A DNA stretch of 14,490 nt, taken from the NCBI GenBank assembly GCA_003118195.1, contig BEXV01003282.1, positions 30,411 through 44,900 on the forward strand, given 5' to 3'. This DNA comes from Hemicentrotus pulcherrimus. Lineage: Eukaryota; Echinodermata; Echinoidea; Camarodonta; Strongylocentrotidae. The position numbers and the translations under genes were made by a program. Below the pieces are notes generated by a model, which worked only from the letters and a program-made list of their open reading frames with translations, was not told the origin of the DNA and did not search any database. Below are positions 7,879 to 14,490 of this stretch, piece by piece. The stretch's first letter is position 1. Every line of letters begins with the position of its first letter.

Positions 7879-8560
7879 TTTGGGCCCCTTTCAACTGGCC
7901 CCAGGGGCCACATGCAGCAGAGGGACGCCGGCAGACGTCCACATTTTGATATTCCACTACTCAGATATTGGCACCTCGTTCGTGAGATCAAAGTGCTCTG
8001 GGCTGCCGGGCTATTTATGCACATAGTTTAACAGGGTTAAGTTTTGCACTATTTTTAAATGGCAAAACAAAAGAAATGTGTCCATAGTAAAAAGAAAAAA
8101 AAAACCTTGTAAATTCACACATTGCCGACATTTTATGGATGTGACTGTCTCTCACTCTGTACATTAGAGGCTATGTTGTCATTAATGCAAGCTCATTCAA
8201 ATAACCTCTGACTGACGTTCAAGTATAAATCACATAAGAACCGCAGGCAATGTCCCTCCTAGGAAAATTTATTTGCTCAAAACTTTGCAGTTGAGACATT
8301 ATAAGGAGTTGCTCGGGGACCTTCCTTTTGTGTGTGTGTTCATTTCTACCCTGACAAATTACTCTATATCACGAAATATTTACCATACTACGGCCAAACA
8401 TTCCCACTCGAGATATTTTTCATTCAATTTTTTTTTTAAACTTTTTTTTTTGTAAGCGATCTCCAAGTTTCTCGACCTTTTCTGTTACTGGTCATGCAAA
8501 AGATTAACGTATAGTGCTTAAATCTCATTCGACCCGTAATTCTTTTACGAAAAGTTGATC

Positions 8561-8831
8561 TTAACCTTTTTTAGAAGTAGATTGCTGGACAGGTTGACGC
8601 ACATAAGCTGCTTGTGTCGTGTTGTTTGGGTCAGGTTTTGTCGTGTTAGGTGTCGGAGACGAGATACTGCTCTCGCGGAAAGGAAATGCCATGTCTTCTT
8701 CAATAACATGTGTTGGTACTGATGCGAACGTTGGAGCAAAACGTTTGTCTGGATAAGAAACAAATAAGAAATTGAATTTATGGTTGATTCGTTACATATA
8801 TTTAGTCCATTTTCTATTGTGATAAATGATC
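8561..8831 (-). pseudogene. Frameshifted copy of the terminal exon (unit B)
   Basis: Counterpart of 4047-4318, with its acceptor AG at 8833-8832. The first ~18 codons match the unit A exon apart from a few replacements (K to T, R to C, D to E, M to I). A net one-base length difference near 8764-8790 then throws the frame off, so translation continues in another frame to a stop at 8545, ending in a lysine/leucine-rich sequence. The downstream nucleotide sequence is identical to unit A, including the AATAAA at 8268-8273. If unit A shows the functional frame, this copy is broken; if neither is coding, both are repeat sequence. Confidence 0.45.
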
Positions 8832-9057
8832 CTGTTAATTTAAAAAAAAAAGTTTTTTTTTCTTTCTTTTCACATAAAGTCAATTATAGCTAGCGTACGA
8901 TTAACCCGGCAGCCCAGAGCACATTGATCATATAAAAGAGGTACTAATATCTGAGTATTTGAACATTAGGGGAAACACCTAGGATATTGAAATGTGGACG
9001 TCTGTCAGAGTCCCTCTGCTGCATGTGGCCCCTGGGGCCTGTTGAGAGGGGCCCAAA

Positions 9058-9285
9058 AATGCATCTGATCAAACGAACAAGGTATCTCTTGAAACCAGTG
9101 TTAACTACATTAAATGCACGAATGCCATAGAGCACTGAATGGCCCATGCCAAATAAAATTTCTGGTGCTAAGGACCCGCCGGACGCCTAGAAAGGGGGCC
9201 CCCAAAATGCATTTGATCAAGCAAACGAGGTACCACTTGAAACCAGTGTTAACTAAATGCAAGAATGCCATAGAGCACTGTTTCA
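9058..9285 (-). repeat. ~150-bp monomers in unit B left arm
   Basis: One full and one partial monomer in the same orientation as 4545-4764. Unlike unit A they are not followed by inverted copies: after the doubled TTTCAAGTGG spacer the sequence becomes unrelated (about 9385-9515) before the shared internal segment begins at 9519. Confidence 0.7.
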
Positions 9286-9518
9286 AGTGGTTTCAAGTGG
9301 TATCTCCTTCATGTTGATCATGGCCCATTTGGGGCTCACTGTTTAGGTGTGTTTGTGGGCCCCTCTGCAGCAGTTGATTTGTCTGGCATAACTATTTCCG
9401 TATTCTGTAATACTAACCCGACCATTCCAAACTGGTTTTGAGTAGTACCTTGCATATTTGAGCTGGGCCAATGCTACATTTATTATATGGGCTTTGGGCC
9501 ACATTTAGGGTAATCTGG

Positions 9519-10240
9519 CTCAATCTGACTTCCGTGCATAGAACAAATAAACGTTTTTCCATGAAAAATTTCAGTTTTCTAAACTGTGCGTTTTTTCCTG
9601 CATTGGGGTGCCCGGAAGTCACTCGGGTAAAATTTTATAAAGTATAATATAAAGAGACCATATGCAAACAATTTTTGTACTTTTGTCGGAAAAAAATATA
9701 TCAATCCAGCACAATGTCGTCTCTTTTTGCGTTGGAGAAGAGCAAATAGCGAGTTTCAATCACACTTTGGCCGCTCTCGCAAGTTCTCACTCGTTTCACT
9801 GTGATCAAGCGACTTTGGGGCGAGCGGTTAATGAACAATGCAAAGGTTAGCTTTCTTCTGGTATTAAACTTGTTTTGATTTATTGTATAATTTTGTCGGA
9901 ATAAAGGAAACAAAAAGGCTTGACCAATAACCTATCAGCGTCTGCATTGACCTTTTGACCTTGAATTCCCTGATGCAAGCGCGCATAAACAGGTTCTAAA
10001 AATCGGAAAAAGCTACACTTTCACAGTGTTTATACATCTTTTTTAAAATGTTATTATCAAGATATAACATATTTTGTCTGATATCACTGAAGTTTTGGGG
10101 TTTTTCAAGGAGTAATTTTAAATTAAGAGCCATTTTACTGTTGTTTTAATTAACTGGATCGTACCATTAACATCGCAGGGTAGAAAAATGCATTTTCCAA
10201 CCGCGCAAAATTTAATTTACGTTCCGACATTCTGTTAAAT
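9519..10240 (+). repeat. Internal segment X in unit B
   Basis: Single copy of segment X, intact across the point where the LINE sits in unit A: GTTAAAT is followed directly by GGGTTTGTG. The CRE-like palindrome found in both unit A copies is lost here (about 9998). This shows the uninterrupted target arrangement. Confidence 0.75.
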
Positions 10241-10699
10241 GGGTTTGTGTTTTTAATATTACACTGCTTTCTGCTCCAACAAACGGCAACATGCAGAGTT
10301 GTTTATCAACTAATATATTGTTCAAATTTATGGATGCCTTTCTGGATGCTTTCTTCCCAGATGTTTGTTTTGTTGAAGCATTTCATTCTCCTGTTATTAT
10401 TCTTTTTACTTAAAATGTTAGAATACAAAATGCATTTTGTTTTTATGGTTCCATTCAATAAGTAAGTCAATAAAAGAGTTTGTTCTGTACACACAAAAAT
10501 CTAAATGTATATCCCTATTGTACAATGTAATGTGTCCCCTCATTTTGTAATAGTTAATTTACCCATTCACATAATGGAACTCCCTGCCCGATGAAGCCAG
10601 TGGCCCGTGACCCCTGAGCACTCAACTCTGTGTGGGTGTCAGTTTGTGGTCAACTTCTTTTATGAGACAAATCCAAGCAAACGTTTCCATATGCAAATA

Positions 10700-10848
10700 C
10701 AGTCTTAGGGGGCTCCTTTTTGGGGCGTCTGGCGGGCCCTTAGCAGCAGAAATGTTGTCTGGCATGGGCTATGCAGTGCTCTGTGGCATTCATGCATTTA
10801 GTTAACACTGGTTTCAAGTGGTACCTCGTTCGTTTGATCAAATGCATT
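10700..10848 (+). repeat. ~150-bp monomer in unit B right arm
   Basis: Counterpart of 7731-7878, forming the inner part of the right inverted arm of the unit B element. It is followed by the outer arm, which contains the TGCTCTGGGCTGCCGGG terminus. Confidence 0.7.
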
Positions 10849-11790
10849 TTTTGCCCCCTTTCAACTGGCCCCAGGGGCCATATGCAGAAGAGGAACCCCG
10901 GCAGACGTCCACATTTTGATATTCCAATACTCAGATATTGGTACCTCGTTCGTGAGATCAAAGTGCTCTGGGCTGCCGGGCTATTTATGCACATAGTTTA
11001 ACAGGGTTAAGTTTTGCACTATTTTTAAATGGCAAAACATAAGAAATGTGTCCATAGTAACAGAAAAAGAAAACACTTGATCTGAAAAATACTCTTTGTA
11101 ATTGTATGATATGAAGCATTTTTAATTATGCAGTTACAGAAACAGACGGAGGAATCTAGAGACCAATGAAAAGAAGGCTTTATTACTCTCGACGATTACA
11201 TGATAGTGCTAGAAATCCATTTAACAGGGGATACTTTTCAAAATATAAACACCATTGAAGCCGGTAAAAATGAAAAAAAAAAGAATAAGATAATTTCAGG
11301 GCCTTGGTTAGTCTATTTTTCATATTCGTGTCTTTGTTGTTGTTTATTATGGTCATTGTTGTGAGTATCGTGATTACCGGGAGTGGTAAATAACATGAAC
11401 AAAAAACAATATTTTGTTTTCAGAGATTCCAGTGTCAATTACTTTACCACATCATCACGATCACACATCGGGAGCAGAGTGAACCTTTTTTTTTCTTCAA
11501 TGGTAATATGAAGATTGACATCCGATTTTCATTATGAAAAGAAAAAAACGTTGTGGAATCGATCATAAAATGTTGTTCATCTAGCATATAAGTATCGGTG
11601 TGTACTGCAAGGTTCTAGAATCATCAGAATTATAATAAATTTGGGTCTGTTTTGGTAAAAATACAATCAACGTACACATAAAGATGTATATTGGACTACG
11701 CACCCGTGCGCGATATTTTTTCGGTCCGGATAGATATAATAATTTACCAAATATATCAATAAGTAGGCGTTTTTTCCGGCAAAATGTGTA

Positions 11791-11956
11791 TCATCGCTTA
11801 TTAGTCAAAACATATTCTTTCACATGATTGGTAATAAGAGCTCCTATTTCATCTTTTGAGAGTGGGCGTTTCCAAAACTGGTCTTTACCTTTAAGGTTGA
11901 TATGGAATTTAATCCCCAAAGTTCTCTATGGTTCTAACTGCATCAGCTTTTCCTTC
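11791..11956 (-). pseudogene. Protein-like frame with an apparent 1-base frameshift
   Basis: On the minus strand a frame from 11956 reads EGKADAVRTIENFG. At the four-G run 11917-11914 the neighbouring frame continues as IKFHINLKGKDQFWKRP and on to a stop at 11793-11791. Removing one G would join them into about 54 residues with protein-like composition and an amphipathic stretch near the end. The family is not recognised. No good splice acceptor in the right phase was found, so it is not obviously a NACHT-gene exon. It may be an exon remnant, a sequencing error, or chance. Confidence 0.25.
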
Positions 11957-12012
11957 TCAGATTAGTTTACCCTCCCACTTTCCACTCTTTCATAGTTTAA
12001 AAGAACACAAAT

Positions 12013-12018
12013 GTTTAT
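12013..12018 (-). promoter_or_regulatory. Poly(A) signal AATAAA after the NACHT frame
   Basis: Minus-strand AATAAA about 60 bases after the in-frame TAA (12081-12079), followed by a GT/T-rich run (TTTGTGTTCTTTT). This is a plausible cleavage-site context. If used, the NACHT transcript would end here without splicing at 12086. Confidence 0.45.
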
Positions 12019-12080
12019 TGAATTAAACAGTGTGAATGATGTTACTCCCAACCAAAAAACAAACAAATTAAATAATAATT

Positions 12081-12086
12081 ACTTAC
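12081..12086 (-). promoter_or_regulatory. 5' splice donor GTAAGT of the NACHT exon
   Basis: The minus-strand sequence GGGCG/GTAAGT matches the animal donor consensus. Reading through it adds only Gly-Lys and then a TAA at 12081-12079. The stop that ends the long open frame may therefore be intronic, and the real C-terminus may lie in a downstream exon. Confidence 0.7.
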
Positions 12087-14011
12087 CGCCCTTTGTCCTC
12101 TCCTGGTTGACTTTGATGCTCAGCTTCCCCATCAAAGATGGCTGAGACATATTAGAAGCAGCAGCAGCGCCACCACCAGCAGATGCATCTACCTCATACT
12201 TGTAGTGGATACTCTTGTGACTTGGGAGGCTGCCATGCATCTCACTCGGAACGTCGAACACTTCTATGTCAGCCTCGTAAAGCTTGGGTCCATTCGGAGT
12301 TGCAGCGTGTTCCAGGAGATAGACAAGGGATCTTGTCATGATAACCGACGGTGACAGAATACGGAGCTGGGTGACTAATGGACCTATAATGTCATTTAGA
12401 CGACCATCACTTCTTGCTTCATAGTTGAGGTCAAGTATGAACTCAATCATGTACTGGTACTGCCCATGAGCTTTCTCAAGGACATCTTCGCCTTGTCGTG
12501 GACTTCGATGCATATCTCCTGCATAGGCTGAAGTAAGGGCAACTACACGGCCTATGATCGATCTGGCCGTCTTCATGGACTCTCCACAAGAAAATAACAA
12601 CAGATTTCGGAGGAGAAGTGCATTATCAATAGAATCTATCTTCTGGAGACTATTACGAAACACCTGCTTTTCTTCATGGTTTCCCTGGAGGAGTTTCGCG
12701 AAGTGTTTAGCAGCGAGCCTCTGTTGAAATAATGGACTGAGAAACCCGATGACCTTCCCTTCGGCTGCCTTTTGAGATGAAGGATTGATTTCATCGACAG
12801 AGGATTTCACCAGTAGTCCAAGACGATGCCCTGCCTTAATCACGTCGGGTGCCAACTCTCCACACACTTCATGAAAGTCGCCTTCACTCAAGTGTAGTTC
12901 TTCTTGATGATCTCCCTTCAGATAGCAACTGAATGCCACGGCTGAAAGCTGCTTTGTGGTTTCGGCTTTTGAGAGTGATGTGTCCTGACTAACTGATTGG
13001 CTACTCAGCGGGGTTCGTCTTGCAGATCTCTTCTGTCCCATTGCCGAAAGCTCTTTTGCGCCGGTAACTGGGCGGTCAACATTTTTCGATTTTTCACGTG
13101 TGATGTTGGACTCACCATCTTCTGCTTGTCTCGTGATGCAGTCGATAAACCTGTCCATAAGTGCTGAACTAGTTTTCAGGTCACCAAGCAATGTCGGGTA
13201 ATCGTTCCATTTTACAATTTGGCACATGATGCTAAGGAGCACTGGCGACGCGGCCATGTTGCCTACTTGTTCGGTGTCACGGAGGTACCTCTGAACCTTT
13301 GATCCAAATTCTGTTCTCGTCTTGAACACATTGTCAATGTAGGTGCTGACTGACCAATGACTTATGCCTTCTACCTTTACATGGTCAAAGTTTGCATAAA
13401 CTTCACGAAAATGACCAACCCCGCTTGATGTGGTGCCAACCAAGAGAGTAAGATCCTGAAGGTTGTGCAGGAGAACCATGTCTTCAAGATTGCTATCAAG
13501 TCGATCCGTCAGTTTCCATTTGGGATAGTTGTCAAGAATTACAAGTATCTCATCTTGGCATTCTTGGCACATACTCTCAATACACTCAGGACTGAAACTG
13601 GAATTAGCTGGTAAACATTGGTTAGTGACTGCTTCTCCAAGACTGGTCCCTTGCCCCAATTTCGCTCCGTCGATATAGAAAACAAGAGGAAAATCTTTCA
13701 GAGGACCACTTATTTTGCGACACCAGTTATGGAGCCACATTTTTAGTTCTGTCGTCTTCCCGACACCAGGTGGGCCAAACAGGAGAATTCTCTTCTTTGT
13801 GATGCAAGGGTTCTTGAAGAAATCGCTTGCCTGTATGTCCGCCATCTGTGGGAGATCTGGGGATATTTCGCTCTTCTTAAGAACCGCTGGGACATGCAGG
13901 TCTTGCACATTATGAATCATGTCTTTTGTTGAAGGAAGGAGAGCTACTTTTAATATGTTGCTGTATTTCGTGTAATGAAGCTGTAACTGTTTTCTGCATT
14001 CCATGATTTGG
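12087..14011 (-). CDS. NACHT-domain NLR-like protein, long exon
   Basis: Residues are numbered from the ATG at 14004. Residues 1-70 resemble the linker before NACHT in invertebrate NLRs. Walker A GPPGVGKTT is at 77-85. The Walker B region ILVILDNYPKW (153-163) keeps one Asp but lacks the usual DGLDE acidic pair. Sensor 1 (LLVGTTSS, 187-194) lacks the usual Arg. SPVLLSIMC (253-261) matches the NACHT GxP-like motif. A Ser/Lys-rich insert spans about 295-350, then winged-helix/helical regions (about 351-490) with FLSPLFQQRLAAKHFAKLL, equivalent to the family's FxHKTFQEYLAA motif. A helical C-terminal part (510-575) precedes a Gly/Ala-rich tail; no LRRs are present. The exon starts after TATTAG (AG at 14013-14012) and ends GGGCG before GTAAGT, phase 1. 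The ATG has A at -3 and G at +4, so it could be the true start after a 5'UTR intron; otherwise an upstream exon adds an effector domain. Likely role: cytosolic immune sensor or signalling ATPase. Confidence 0.85.
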
Positions 14012-14050
14012 CTAATACAATAAGAAGAGAGAGAGAGAGAGAGAAAGAAA
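14012..14050 (-). promoter_or_regulatory. 3' splice acceptor with CT-microsatellite polypyrimidine tract
   Basis: On the minus strand a (CT)n run (about 14027-14046) is followed by CTTCTTATTGTATTAG and the NACHT exon at 14011. This is a textbook polypyrimidine tract plus AG, formed by a simple repeat. The exon then begins with one base of a split codon if coding continues upstream. Confidence 0.75.
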
Positions 14051-14490
14051 AGTAGGGAATACGATCGCCGCTACTTTCGAAATCGCAACCAAAGGCAATG
14101 TCAAAGGCCTCGTATTAGTACCCCATCCGGGTACTCCACATTTTATGCTACCTGTCATGGGCTAACATATCTTATCAAACCAAATGGGGAGTATGAACGT
14201 AATCATAACAACAACCCTTCAACTGCTCATCTTGGGTTGTTTTACATTTAGGGTACACAATAGAAAAACTCACTTTGATGGCCCTTAAAAAAACAATGAA
14301 CAGCCAAGGAAAATCTTCCTTGGTCAACTGTTTTGCACTGTTAGATCAACCTACTGTAAGAAGGTCGTTGGTGGCGGGCTTTTGAACCGTGACCTTCACC
14401 CCGTTTCCACCCCGTTTCCACCCCGCTTTATAGCGGTGTGTCGAGAATAAAGAGAACACAAACTCTACTCCTGAGGCTGCCATTGTCTTC
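14051..14490. other. Probable intron or 5' flank with small repeats
   Basis: No coding exon was recognised. Visible structures are a hairpin GTACCC/GGGTAC (14118-14134), a hairpin CCAAGGAA-AATC-TTCCTTGG (14304-14323), three tandem 11-bp CACCCCGTTTC-like units (14397-14428) and a CCGCT/AGCGG hairpin (14423-14436). Given the acceptor at 14012, this is likely the intron upstream of the NACHT exon, running off the window edge. Confidence 0.5.

Larger units (their letters stand above)
4386..8040. mobile_element. Foldback-like non-autonomous transposon in unit A
   Basis: The segment beginning CCCGGCAGCCCAGAGCAC near 4390 recurs in reverse complement at 7992-8010, and similarity continues inwards for about 350 bases (for example TGGACGTCTGTC at 4480 against its complement near 7930). 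This gives long inverted arms. Outer limits are proposed from TTAACCC at 4386-4392 and GGGTTAA at 8034-8040, which would fit a TTAA-targeting element, but the two ends are not symmetrical outside CCCGGCAG. No transposase is present. The arms are real; the exact boundaries and superfamily are uncertain. Confidence 0.55.
3598..8108. repeat. Unit A of a head-to-tail duplicated complex repeat
   Basis: Homologous along its length to unit B (8112-11081). The left parts align at a constant offset of 4514 bases. The order is: left segment with a candidate terminal exon (3598-4385), left inverted arm (from 4386), an internal ~730-bp segment (5116-5850), then a LINE insert and a second copy of that segment, and finally the right arm and tail (to 8108). 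The unit A/B length difference of ~1.5 kb is explained by the LINE (~704 bp), the second internal copy (~570 bp), an extra ~149-bp tandem copy and a longer palindromic arm. Homology on both sides stops at about 3598 and 8108. Confidence 0.8.
8901..11010. mobile_element. Foldback-like non-autonomous transposon in unit B
   Basis: Second copy of the same element. The left terminus TTAACCCGGCAG is at 8901-8912, and the right arm ends with GTGCTCTGGGCTGCCGGG near 10962-10980 and then GGGTTAA at 11004-11010. Inverted similarity between 8905-9285 and 10700-10980 defines the arms. The internal sequence matches unit A but has one copy of the ~730-bp segment and no LINE. No open frame resembling a transposase is present. 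Confidence 0.55.
8112..11081. repeat. Unit B of the duplicated complex repeat
   Basis: Direct-orientation copy of unit A that starts almost immediately after unit A ends, with about 20 bases of A-rich linker. It has the same order of left segment, left arm, internal segment (9519-10240), right arm and tail, but no LINE insert and a single internal copy. It is therefore closer to the ancestral layout. Divergence from A is visible throughout except in 8176-8763, which is identical to 3662-4249. The shared right tail (…ATGTGTCCATAGTAA…) ends near 11081, where unique sequence begins. Confidence 0.8.
11082..12080. other. Intergenic or intronic, no clear gene
   Basis: Unique AT-rich sequence between unit B and the NACHT exon. 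It contains a frameshifted protein-like frame on the minus strand (11791-11956) and an AATAAA on the minus strand at 12018-12013. Small inverted repeats are present (for example CGCAC/GTGCG at 11699-11710). Nothing else is supported. Confidence 0.55.

Noticed and set aside
4390..8010. hAT-type element with ends starting CAGCCCAGAG and 8-bp duplications
   Set aside because: The bases outside the CAG on the two sides (TAACCCGG and CCGGGCTA) are not direct repeats, so the hAT-style duplication is not supported.
8545..8883. A 112-codon minus-strand frame in unit B as an intact gene
   Set aside because: It begins in an A-rich run that codes polylysine and looks like intron. Compared with unit A it has shifted frame midway, so its second half is probably an off-frame reading of the tail exon.
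13715..13915. A 66-codon plus-strand frame opposite the NACHT exon
   Set aside because: It is the antisense shadow of the Walker A region and has no independent support.

Overview
The window looks like nuclear DNA from an invertebrate animal. It is AT-rich, has long non-coding stretches, coding exons with consensus splice sites, many inverted-repeat elements and a LINE fragment. The NLR-type NACHT exon, plus a LINE tail that ends in an (AAT)n run after a short conserved 3' segment, resemble anthozoan (coral or sea anemone) genomes. That taxonomic call is inference; nothing here proves it. There are no bacterial operons, phage genes or CRISPR arrays.

Layout. 1-127 is a GC-rich minisatellite, and 128-1437 has no recognisable gene. 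1438-2052 is a MITE-like element with 22-bp terminal inverted repeats inside TTAA duplications. 2057-3092 holds a degenerate tRNA-derived (SINE-like) head joined to a large inverted-repeat structure. 3166-3343 (minus) is one exon of a protein kinase: the glycine loop, the VAVK lysine and the start of helix C. 3598-8108 and 8112-11081 are two head-to-tail copies (units A and B) of one complex repeat. Each unit contains a candidate minus-strand terminal exon with a downstream AATAAA, followed by a foldback-like transposon built of ~150-bp monomers. Unit A also carries a 5'-truncated LINE between two ~570-bp copies of the same sequence. 11082-12080 is mostly featureless, apart from a frameshifted protein-like frame and a poly(A) signal. 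12087-14011 (minus) is a long exon of a NACHT-domain NLR protein, bounded by a polypyrimidine/AG acceptor and a GTAAGT donor. 14012-14490 is probably intron or 5' flank, with a GA/CT microsatellite and small repeats.

How the parts may relate. All confident coding exons are on the minus strand. The NACHT exon ends in phase 1. The kinase exon and both copies of the candidate terminal exon all start in the matching phase. One transcription unit could therefore have a NACHT exon, an ~8-kb transposon-filled intron, and a choice between a short tail (unit A or B exon) and a kinase module continuing beyond the left edge. A third option is retention of the first intron's start, which stops after two residues and has its own poly(A) signal. 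The splicing links are inferred from sequence only and need RNA evidence. The NACHT ATPase motifs are unusual: intact Walker A, but degenerate Walker B and sensor 1. The terminal exon and its 3' flank are identical over 588 bp in the two units while the surroundings differ, which suggests recent gene conversion.
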